Source of the DNA: JBDREF01 sp043820045
Lineage (GTDB): Bacteria; Planctomycetota; Phycisphaerae; Sedimentisphaerales; Anaerobacaceae
Assembly (NCBI GenBank): GCA_043820045.1
Contig: JBDREF010000078.1
Span: 1 to 12,098, forward strand
Length of the DNA: 12,098 nt
Direction of reading: 5' to 3'
Position 1 is the first letter of the stretch, and every line of letters starts with the position of its first letter. The notes under the pieces were generated by a model. It saw only the letters and a list, made by a program, of their open reading frames with translations. It was not told the origin of the DNA and ran no database searches. Below are positions 6,220-12,098 of the stretch, piece after piece. Made by a program: the position numbers and the translations under genes.

Positions 6220-8697
6220 ATGAAATGGTCGGGCAAAGATTGGTTTTCGACCACCGCCGCTGTTCTGGCGGTGCTGACGGTCTGCCTGATATCCGGCTCG
6301 GCCAGGGCCGACTGGAGTTACCATTACAGTGACAGCTTCAGCTCGACAAAGGCCGAAGATGACAGTTATTCTCACAGCATAATATGGCCTCAGGGGGCCT
6401 TTCCGCCGTCGCAGGAAGCATACTTGTACTACCTCGACAGCGGAGGGCTCGGGTTCGGAGATTACAACGATGAGCCTGCTTGGCTCGGCTACTATTTTCC
6501 CATCGGTTCGCAGGATTCACCCGGGGCCGTGTATGGGGAAATAACAATCGAAGCTCAGTTCCCTCAATCGTCCGGCTACCTGTTCTGCTCGGTCACGGCC
6601 GACGATTACACAAATACGCAGGAACTGGACTCCGGAACCAACACAATATCCATCGACTCCGTCTGGGGCCGGGCTTATGTCGTACTCTTTGGCTCCGAGG
6701 TCGTCATAGACAGCATCCAAGTCAACCTGGGCTCGCCGAGCGCCAATATCAGAGTCCCGGGCGACTATGCCACCATCCAGGCGGCAATCGATGCCGCCTC
6801 CAGCGGCGATATCGTCGAGGTCTCATCGGGCACCTACCGCGGCAGCGGGAACCGGGACCTCGATTTCAAAGGCAAGTCAATCACCGTTCGCAGTGAGGAC
6901 GGACCCGGCAGCACGACCATCGACTGCGGCGGCCAGGGACATAGAGGCTTCTACTTCCATCGCGGCGAAGGAGCAAGCTCGGTTCTTCGCGGCTTCACAA
7001 TCGTCAACGGCTCTGTGACCGGCAACACTTTACCGCCCGACGGCGCATCGTGGAACCCAAGCGCTGCCCATCCGGTCGGCGGCGGTATCTTCTGCGAGTC
7101 GAGCAGCCCGAGCATCATCGACTGCAGGATTAGACGCTGCTCGGCCGAACTCGGAGGGGCAATCGGCGCCGTCAACGGCGACCCGGAGATAATCGACTGC
7201 ACAATCGAAGATTGCGGCAACGGAGGCTTTGGGGCCGGAATCGGTCTTATCAGAGGCTCCAGTGCAACGATCATCGACAGCACAATCAGAAACAACTCCG
7301 CCTCCTCCGACAGTCTCGGCGCAGGGATTTACTGTGCACAAAGCACGGCACTGCTGGCCAACTGCAACATCTCAGGCAACAGCGCACAGGGCAGTGTCAA
7401 AGGCGGCGGAATTCATATCGGCGGTTCTTCCGCACGCATGGTGCTCGAGCAGTGCATCATCGCGCACAACACCGCCGAGGCCGGTGCCGGCATCTACGCC
7501 AACTCGCCGGATTACCTGCGCATGATAAACTGCACGGTCGCCAACAACAGCCTTTCGGGCGGCCAGGCCGGCGGAGGCATTCACGCCGTCGGCGGCAGCA
7601 TCTCGATAAGAAACTGTATCGTCTGGGACAACGACGGTGCCGCCATTTCGTTCGTAAGCTCGGCTTCGGGCGGCGTCGCGTACTCGGACATCGAGGGTGG
7701 CTTCTCAGGACCGGGCAATATCAACGCAGCTCCCATGTTCGCATCGGCAGGTTCCGGCGACTATCACCTTCAGTCGAGAAACGGCCGCTACAACTCGTCG
7801 GGCAACTGGGTAGTGGACTACAATCACAGCCCCTGCATCGATGCCGGCGACCCGCAGGACCCGGTCGGCTCAGAGTCATTTCCGAACAGCAAGCGAATCA
7901 ACATGGGCGCCTACGGCGGCACCCACGAAGCAAGCAAGAGCATCGGCCCGGTCATTTTCCACGTCGATCGTTCCCGCGGCAGTGACTCCAACGCCGGCAT
8001 GAGCAGATCCGACGCATTCGCAACAATCCAGGGCGCGGTGGACGAGGCCATCGACGGTGACATTATCATGGTCTGGCCCGGCGTCTATCGCGAAGAAGTC
8101 GTATTCAACCGCAAGAGGATCACGGTCCAAAGCGCCGATGACGCCGCCACCGTCATGGCCGCGAACGGCTATGCGTTTTCATTCTACGGCGCCGAGAGTT
8201 CCAGGAGCGTCCTGCGAAACTTCGTAATCATCAACTGCGGCGAAGCGGCGGTATTCTGCGAAGGCGGCTCGCCCGAGCTTATCAATCTGACTATGGCCGA
8301 CAATCAGTTCGGCGTAACCGCTTACGGCGGCGCCAACCCGACAATAACCAACTGCATACTGTGGAACAATGCGCTCGGCGACGTATTCAGCGATGCGTTC
8401 CAGCTCCGTGCCTACTACAGTTGCCTCCAGCAGCTAAAGGCCGGCGACGAGGACCGCGGCAACATCAGCGCAGACCCCCTGTTCGCCGAGCCAGGCAACG
8501 GCGACTATCATCTGAAATCCAGATTCGGCAGATATTCCCCCAGCACCGGCGGATGGGTTGAAGACGAAGTAAACAGCCCATGCCTCGATCGGGGCGACCC
8601 CGGAATGCACCGCGGACGCGAACCCAACGGAGGCAGAGTAAATATGGGGGCTTACGGAGGAACGCCCTTCGCCAGCAAGAGCGGCCCGTCGTGGTAA
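6220..8697 (+). CDS. Secreted two-module right-handed parallel beta-helix protein
   Basis: An 825-residue exported protein. Residues 1-31 form a signal peptide ending ARA before DWSYHY. Residues ~32-176 form a strand-rich domain I do not recognise. Module 1 begins at ~177 with the classic opening IRVPGDYATIQAAIDAA and GDIVEVSSGTY, then many short rungs with xIxxCxIxxN spacing. Module 2 begins at ~580 (FHVDRSRGSDSNAG, then FATIQGAVDEAIDGDIIMV). Each module closes with the same tail: GDYHL-SR-GRY, SPC-D-GDP, NMGAYGG and ASKS. This is the pectate-lyase-like fold used by polysaccharide-active and surface proteins; no catalytic residues are identifiable, so lyase activity is not claimed. The ATG at 6220 has GAGGG 8 nt upstream; a TTG at 6187 overlapping the sigma-factor stop is the alternative. 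The 25-nt gap indicates co-transcription with the sigma factor. No dockerin, PEP-CTERM or other anchor is seen. Confidence 0.87.
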   Translation: MKWSGKDWFSTTAAVLAVLTVCLISGSARADWSYHYSDSFSSTKAEDDSYSHSIIWPQGAFPPSQEAYLYYLDSGGLGFGDYNDEPAWLGYYFPIGSQDSPGAVYGEITIEAQFPQSSGYLFCSVTADDYTNTQELDSGTNTISIDSVWGRAYVVLFGSEVVIDSIQVNLGSPSANIRVPGDYATIQAAIDAASSGDIVEVSSGTYRGSGNRDLDFKGKSITVRSEDGPGSTTIDCGGQGHRGFYFHRGEGASSVLRGFTIVNGSVTGNTLPPDGASWNPSAAHPVGGGIFCESSSPSIIDCRIRRCSAELGGAIGAVNGDPEIIDCTIEDCGNGGFGAGIGLIRGSSATIIDSTIRNNSASSDSLGAGIYCAQSTALLANCNISGNSAQGSVKGGGIHIGGSSARMVLEQCIIAHNTAEAGAGIYANSPDYLRMINCTVANNSLSGGQAGGGIHAVGGSISIRNCIVWDNDGAAISFVSSASGGVAYSDIEGGFSGPGNINAAPMFASAGSGDYHLQSRNGRYNSSGNWVVDYNHSPCIDAGDPQDPVGSESFPNSKRINMGAYGGTHEASKSIGPVIFHVDRSRGSDSNAGMSRSDAFATIQGAVDEAIDGDIIMVWPGVYREEVVFNRKRITVQSADDAATVMAANGYAFSFYGAESSRSVLRNFVIINCGEAAVFCEGGSPELINLTMADNQFGVTAYGGANPTITNCILWNNALGDVFSDAFQLRAYYSCLQQLKAGDEDRGNISADPLFAEPGNGDYHLKSRFGRYSPSTGGWVEDEVNSPCLDRGDPGMHRGREPNGGRVNMGAYGGTPFASKSGPSW
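7717..8681 (+). repeat. Duplicated module tail inside the beta-helix gene
   Basis: The segments 7717-7941 and 8458-8681 encode homologous ~75-residue module ends. Shared landmarks in order are N-I-(N/S)-A-x-P-(M/L)-F-A, G-x-GDYHL-(Q/K)-SR-x-GRY, W-V-x-D, SPC-(I/L)-D-x-GDP, (I/V)-NMGAYGGT and ASKS. The spacing between landmarks is nearly the same, which implies that the whole beta-helix module was duplicated within the gene. Confidence 0.75.
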
Positions 8698-8703
8698 AAA
8701 GGG

Positions 8704-8796
8704 GGGTGGCAGCCTCAAGCGCGGCTTGGGGATGGCCAACCCCGGGGGCAACCATCCCCATCCCGATGAACGGCAATCGGGATGAGGCTGCCACCC
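8704..8796. repeat. 93-nt cloverleaf-forming inverted-repeat element (REP/MITE-like)
   Basis: Starting 7 nt after the beta-helix stop codon, the DNA is almost wholly self-complementary. An outer stem of 14 perfect base pairs joins 8704-8717 (GGGTGGCAGCCTCA) to 8783-8796. Inside it sit, with no unpaired base at the junction, a 3-bp stem (8718-8720 with 8724-8726, loop GCG), a 9-bp hairpin (8727-8735, TGGGGATGG, with 8752-8760; 16-nt loop) and a 7-bp hairpin (8761-8767, TCCCGAT, with 8776-8782; 8-nt loop). No protein is encoded in it. T runs follow in both directions (T6 at 8814-8819 on plus; five T on minus opposite 8696-8700), so it might also end or stabilise transcripts. It may be one copy of a dispersed repeat mobilised by a REP-associated transposase; only one copy is in this window. 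Confidence 0.7.
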
Positions 8797-8843
8797 GCCG
8801 CGGATTTCCTTCGTTTTTTGTCGCAAAGAGCAAAATTATAGGG

Positions 8844-8872
8844 TTGACACCGAACCGAAGGGCGTATATAAT
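8844..8872 (+). promoter_or_regulatory. Perfect consensus sigma-70 promoter for the pseudopilin gene
   Basis: TTGACA at 8844-8849 and TATAAT at 8867-8872 both match consensus at every position, with the optimal 17-nt spacer. Transcription would start near 8879, giving a leader of about 58 nt before the ATG at 8937. This makes the pseudopilin a transcription unit separate from the beta-helix gene. Confidence 0.8.
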
Positions 8873-8891
8873 AACAAAAGTTGGCTCAGAG

Positions 8892-8906
8892 GCGCTCTAT
8901 GAGCGC
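8892..8906 (+). promoter_or_regulatory. Leader hairpin upstream of the pseudopilin gene
   Basis: GCGCTC and GAGCGC form a perfect 6-bp stem with a TAT loop inside the predicted 5' leader, about 13 nt after the expected transcript start and 30 nt before the start codon. It may protect the mRNA 5' end or affect translation; it has no T run and so is not a terminator. Confidence 0.4.
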
Positions 8907-8936
8907 ACAGACGTTGTTTGGGCACGATCGGAGGAT

Positions 8937-9830
8937 ATGAAAATCGGCGTCCAGGACATATATACGGAGCCAGGTGATGAAAAACGGGCCTTCACTCTAA
9001 TCGAACTGCTCGTAGTCATGTCCATCACCTCGCTCCTCATGGCCGTATTGCTGCCGGCACTGGGAAAGGTGCGCAGACAGGCGAAGTCCATCGCCGCAAT
9101 GAACGACCAGAAAGAAGTCACCTCCGCAGCCAACCTCTTCGCGCTCGACAACAACGAAAGGTACCCCGAGTCGGTCGCCACCGTCGGATTCGGTAACAAC
9201 TGGAACTGGACCGACCCGACGAAGATAACCGGAAACAGGAGCCGAAGCCCCGGCCTGCACCGCGCCATGAGCGAATACCTCCGCAGCTACATACCCGATG
9301 CGCGGACCATGTATTGCCCCAACGCCCCGCAGAGATACAAGTACCTCCAGCAGGCATGGGACGCCGGCGACGAGTGGGACAATCCCGATGCGGCCTTTCC
9401 CGCAGACCCCGTGGGCGGGACGTTCTGCTTCTATTGGAACTACAGGGGATTCCTCGGCGGACGAAGGGACGTCTTCATGGGGCCGCAGGGCCCGGCAAGC
9501 GGCGGACGTTACAGCAAGCTGCTCGTCACCGACTACTTCGGATACGACCACTGGAGAAGCCCGATGTCGCACGGCAGTTGCGAGCAGTTCGACGGAGCAG
9601 TCATAGCTCCGGAAACGTGGCTTCTCTCGGCCTACTGGTACCGCCGTAGCGAGCCTGACAACAAGCCACCGCTCCAGTTGAGGGCCGGATACACGGACGG
9701 GCACGTCGAGACCTACTCATCCTCGGACGTCGTGCCAATGAGGGTCTCCCTCACGCCAGACGGCCGTGTCCCCTACCCCGACGGCGTCGGACCAGGAATA
9801 TTCTTCCTCCCGAAAAACTCGCTGCACTAA
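8937..9830 (+). CDS. Pseudopilin-like protein with prepilin N-terminal cleavage/methylation motif
   Basis: A 297-residue protein with a type IV prepilin signal: a charged leader (residues 1-18, ending EKRA), cleavage expected before Phe19, then FTLIELLVV with Glu23 as the conserved mature Glu5, and a membrane helix to about residue 42. Such proteins are processed by a prepilin peptidase and assemble into type II secretion or type IV pilus-like structures. The rest is a globular tryptophan- and tyrosine-rich domain ending in GYTDGHVETYSS (~250-261), like the planctomycete family with an H-X9-DG motif; here the histidine ten residues before DG is replaced by proline. The ATG at 8937 follows GGAGG with only a 2-nt gap, which is short, but no other in-frame start lies between it and the prepilin motif. 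Extending the frame upstream to 8580 would run through the promoter and the cloverleaf element. Its stop overlaps that of the convergent gene. Confidence 0.88.
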   Translation: MKIGVQDIYTEPGDEKRAFTLIELLVVMSITSLLMAVLLPALGKVRRQAKSIAAMNDQKEVTSAANLFALDNNERYPESVATVGFGNNWNWTDPTKITGNRSRSPGLHRAMSEYLRSYIPDARTMYCPNAPQRYKYLQQAWDAGDEWDNPDAAFPADPVGGTFCFYWNYRGFLGGRRDVFMGPQGPASGGRYSKLLVTDYFGYDHWRSPMSHGSCEQFDGAVIAPETWLLSAYWYRRSEPDNKPPLQLRAGYTDGHVETYSSSDVVPMRVSLTPDGRVPYPDGVGPGIFFLPKNSLH

Positions 9831-11281
9831 AATTCACCTGACGCGAGTTGCGCACTTTCGCGCACCCGTTCACTCTCGTGCGGATCCTGCGAGATTTCTT
9901 TAAGTCGAGTCAGCACACCCGGATGAGACAACGCGGCAGTCTCGCAGCCGCATATACGCGTGTCCCAGTAACAATCCCACAAGCATTCGCGTGCATAGTT
10001 GGCCTGAAACACATCGGGAGCCGTCGCATCCATTGCCCGTGCCGCCCTATACCTCTTACAGGAATGGGGCACGGCCACAAAGACATTCTCAATTTCCGGG
10101 ACATGTCCCACGCCGTCCATGTGCCAGAAAGCTTCGAGAGCACTGGCCAGACGGAAGTCTTCACATTGTATCGTCTCCGGGGAACTCAACACATCGACGA
10201 GCAAAGGTACATCGTCCGGCGTCGCGTGGTTCTCCAGAATCTCTCCACCTGCAACCTGGAGGTACCATTCATTTCTTTGAAACCATTGCCTGCCCGTCTC
10301 CAACGACAATGACCCAGGCATCCGACCGATGGCCTTGAACGCCTGGCGGCGAATCCGCTTGTTCAGTCCTTCACCAGATTCTATGACCGACCTGACTGCT
10401 TCAAACGCTGTGGGCGTGCCAAGTACGCCCAAACCGTTAAGGGCCAGCATAACTCTGTATTCGTCTTCTTGTGTAAGATTCTGCAACAGAAGTTGTTCGT
10501 CTTTGCCAGAGAGTTTCTGCTCCAGGGCCTCTGCCGCCTGGCAAAAAAGCGGCCTCTCGACCAGACCGAACAGCTCGCCAACTGACAGCCCCGCCAGGTC
10601 GATGGGGGCCTTGTTTTCCTTGCGGGGAAGCGACTCGATAGCCTCTGGCAGGCAGAACCGGTCAAAGGCCTTTGCCAGCTGCGAGTTTCTTTGACACAGT
10701 GTTTTCCATGGCTCACACACGGGAATAAGCGGGCCTACCCGTATGTCCTCATCGTACCAGTACTTCAGGCCCTCAAGTATGCCCATCCTGAAGTCCTCGT
10801 GGAATGCCGGGTCGTTAGAGAGTCTGTCGCATATTGTCCGATCCACCCCTTCAAGAGAATTGTCAATGGGAGATTCCCATAAGTACAAGGCAACAGACTG
10901 CCAGTGAAATCCGTACGCCATGTAGTCTCGAAACATCTCCAGGGCTTCTGCATTCTGACGCGCTGAGAGGCTGTCAAGCGTCTGGATCGCCAGTATTGTG
11001 TTCCAGAATTGATCGTCGCGGCCGTCGTTTTGTTTGAGAAAGTCACCTATGGGTTTTATGTCCATGCGCGTTTCAATGATCAGCGAGCAATAGTAGTCGG
11101 CCCTATACTCCACTTGCTTGTCGAGTCTTGGGTCGTTGGTGATGCACTCCATGAGCAGGGGCCATACCTCCGCCGGCGATGTCTCGACAGCCTGAAGATA
11201 CCCTGCCCCGCGTCCCCGCTGCAACATGCCGAGCAGCGTGTCGGGATTGGCCAAACAAAGTTTCCGGTGCTCGCCTGCCAT
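9827..11281 (-). CDS. HEAT-repeat-like alpha-solenoid protein of unknown function
   Basis: A 484-residue protein with no signal peptide or membrane segment, so probably cytoplasmic. From about residue 265 to 475 it shows consecutive pairs of helices typical of HEAT/armadillo solenoids, for example DEYRVMLALNGLGVLGTPTA followed by AVRSVIES and RIRRQAFKAIGRM, and later ATPDDVPLLVDVLSSPET. Such folds bind proteins or peptides; no enzymatic motif is visible. The N-terminal half is helical and unrecognised. The C-terminal region has a cysteine cluster (ECLWDCYWDTRICGCE, ~432-447) that could bind a metal. The start is uncertain: the ATG at 11281 has AGGG 8 nt upstream and is preferred; an ATG at 11305 would add eight residues but its AGGAGAGG lies 15 nt away; the longest frame, from 11410, runs through a terminator and is rejected. 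No clear promoter was found in the 100 nt upstream. Confidence 0.75.
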   Translation of the reverse strand: MAGEHRKLCLANPDTLLGMLQRGRGAGYLQAVETSPAEVWPLLMECITNDPRLDKQVEYRADYYCSLIIETRMDIKPIGDFLKQNDGRDDQFWNTILAIQTLDSLSARQNAEALEMFRDYMAYGFHWQSVALYLWESPIDNSLEGVDRTICDRLSNDPAFHEDFRMGILEGLKYWYDEDIRVGPLIPVCEPWKTLCQRNSQLAKAFDRFCLPEAIESLPRKENKAPIDLAGLSVGELFGLVERPLFCQAAEALEQKLSGKDEQLLLQNLTQEDEYRVMLALNGLGVLGTPTAFEAVRSVIESGEGLNKRIRRQAFKAIGRMPGSLSLETGRQWFQRNEWYLQVAGGEILENHATPDDVPLLVDVLSSPETIQCEDFRLASALEAFWHMDGVGHVPEIENVFVAVPHSCKRYRAARAMDATAPDVFQANYARECLWDCYWDTRICGCETAALSHPGVLTRLKEISQDPHESERVRESAQLASGEF

Positions 11282-11382
11282 CTCACTTTCCCTTGTTCCT
11301 GACATATCGTACCATTGTACCCTCTCCTTCTGGCACAAGATATCAAAATGCTTATGGCTACTGCTTATTGTGCGGGGCGCAT

Positions 11383-11415
11383 AAAAAAGGGGCTGTGAGC
11401 GAGAGCCCACAGCCC
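11383..11415 (-). terminator. Intrinsic terminator of the GEVED/dockerin gene
   Basis: On the minus strand GGGCTGTG (11415-11408) pairs with CACAGCCC (11397-11390) in an 8-bp stem, extended inside by a 2-bp GC pairing around a small loop after one mismatch. A C and a run of six T follow at 11388-11383. The hairpin begins 26 nt past the stop codon of the gene at 11441. It also separates that gene from the HEAT-repeat gene on the same strand. Confidence 0.9.
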
Positions 11416-11440
11416 GAATCAGCTACGTCACAAAAGTATG

Positions 11441-12098
11441 CTACTGACAATTTGCAAGCCACAGTGATACGAAAGCTGCGAGGTCGTCTATGTTAGTGTT
11501 GCCGTCGCCGTTGACGTCCTGGCAGAGGGGGCAGTCGGCATCCGTCGTCTGGGGAACGAAGTAGTAGTCTTCCGTTTCGCCGACCTGGTACTTCGTCTGT
11601 GGTCCGGAACCGCCGTTTCCTATCTGGCCGGCGGCGGTGCCGCCCTTCCAGGGCCGCTCGGAAAGAGTTACTCTCATCCAGATATCCTTGGCTCCCTGAG
11701 CGGGATTCCATGCGAGGAACGCCGGGGTGGTCAACTGGTGCAGCCCTGCCGGCAGGCCGTAGAGGAACTGGTTCTGAACCGCCCATTCCGGCGCCGAGCC
11801 GGCGGGGCAGGTAAGCGTGTCGTCCCAGTCGCCGTCGCGGTTGAAATCGAGCCAGACGTTGACCCACAGATCGGTTCCGGGCGTGACAATGGTGACGGTA
11901 TAGTCGATGTTGGCCCATCCGCAATTGGGCAGACTGAGCGGGAATATAACGCTGTCATCGCCGTCGTCACGGTTGGCCGTATCGGACAGAGGCCTGATGT
12001 TGTTGACGCCGTCCTCATCGGTTCCCTTGTCGGCCTCGGTCTCGGAGGTAATCTTCTTGCCGAGATAGGCAACGACCTGGGTGTTGACGTGAGCCGGC
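11441..12098 (-). CDS. Secreted/surface protein C-terminus with GEVED domain and dockerin-like calcium loop (cut by window edge)
   Basis: The frame is open from the right edge to a TAG at 11441-11443, so the last 218 residues are visible and the start lies outside. They contain a GEVED domain: VWLDFNRDGDWDDT in the middle and GETEDYYF as its closing signature, a beta-sandwich module common in bacterial surface and secreted proteins. After a short linker comes a single dockerin-like EF-hand loop, D-V-N-G-D-G-N-T-N-I-D-D, followed by LAAFVSLWLANC and the C-terminus. Two cysteines (CPLC) precede the loop and one follows it. In Phycisphaerae this short tail is frequent at the ends of exported proteins and may serve attachment or sorting. 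A standard cellulosomal dockerin has two such loops; only one is present here. The catalytic or binding part of the protein, if any, is not visible. Confidence 0.88.
   Translation of the reverse strand, partial: PAHVNTQVVAYLGKKITSETEADKGTDEDGVNNIRPLSDTANRDDGDDSVIFPLSLPNCGWANIDYTVTIVTPGTDLWVNVWLDFNRDGDWDDTLTCPAGSAPEWAVQNQFLYGLPAGLHQLTTPAFLAWNPAQGAKDIWMRVTLSERPWKGGTAAGQIGNGGSGPQTKYQVGETEDYYFVPQTTDADCPLCQDVNGDGNTNIDDLAAFVSLWLANCQ

Noticed and set aside
7212..7985. Plus-strand open frame of 257 codons inside the beta-helix gene
   Set aside because: Arginine- and glutamine-rich out-of-frame shadow of the repeat-rich, GC-rich coding sequence.
8704..8796. tRNA gene, suggested by the cloverleaf fold
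   Set aside because: Stem lengths are wrong (14, 3, 9 and 7 bp), and no T-loop, anticodon arm of normal size or 3' acceptor pattern is present.
8580..8936. N-terminal extension of the pseudopilin frame
   Set aside because: It overlaps the end of the beta-helix gene, the cloverleaf element and the consensus promoter, and would bury the prepilin leader 137 residues inside the protein.
11282..11410. N-terminal extension of the HEAT-repeat protein
   Set aside because: It would start within the terminator hairpin at 11383-11415, and it lacks a suitably spaced ribosome site.

Overview
The window looks like chromosomal DNA of a Planctomycetota bacterium, most likely class Phycisphaerae or an uncultured relative. 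This is inferred from the protein types: an ECF sigma factor with a long membrane-linked C-terminal extension, large secreted beta-helix proteins, a pseudopilin whose cleavage motif is followed by a DGHVE tail motif, and a GEVED domain ending in a short dockerin-like calcium loop. No phage, plasmid, IS or CRISPR gene is present.

Layout. Positions 1-665 (minus) hold the start of a secreted beta-solenoid protein cut by the left edge. Positions 788-3889 (minus) are a compact three-gene operon, transcribed from right to left: an exported-looking FAH/2-oxopent-4-enoate-hydratase-type enzyme, a class V aminotransferase of the serine/alanine-glyoxylate type, and a D-2-hydroxyacid dehydrogenase of the hydroxypyruvate-reductase type. 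Positions 3890-4346 are a non-coding divergent region with a thrice-repeated GC-rich box and a plausible promoter for the rightward genes. Positions 4347-8697 (plus) encode the ECF sigma factor with its C-terminal domain and, 25 nt later, a secreted two-module beta-helix protein. Positions 8698-8936 hold a striking self-complementary element that can fold into a four-way cloverleaf with no unpaired base at the junction, then a perfect consensus sigma-70 promoter and a small leader hairpin. Positions 8937-9830 (plus) encode a pseudopilin-like protein. It overlaps tail-to-tail by 4 nt with a HEAT-repeat protein on the minus strand (9827-11281). A strong intrinsic terminator at 11383-11415 closes a minus-strand gene (11441-12098, cut by the right edge) that ends in GEVED and dockerin-like modules.

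How the genes may work together. The aminotransferase and dehydrogenase make a coherent pair: serine plus glyoxylate gives hydroxypyruvate plus glycine, then hydroxypyruvate is reduced to glycerate. The exported hydratase-like protein in the same operon does not fit that pair obviously. The rightward genes suggest a surface or envelope unit: a possibly membrane-tethered sigma factor, a secreted beta-helix protein and a pseudopilin. That link rests on adjacency only. The least explained items are the cloverleaf element, the sigma-factor fusion, the exported hydratase and the three-box divergent region.
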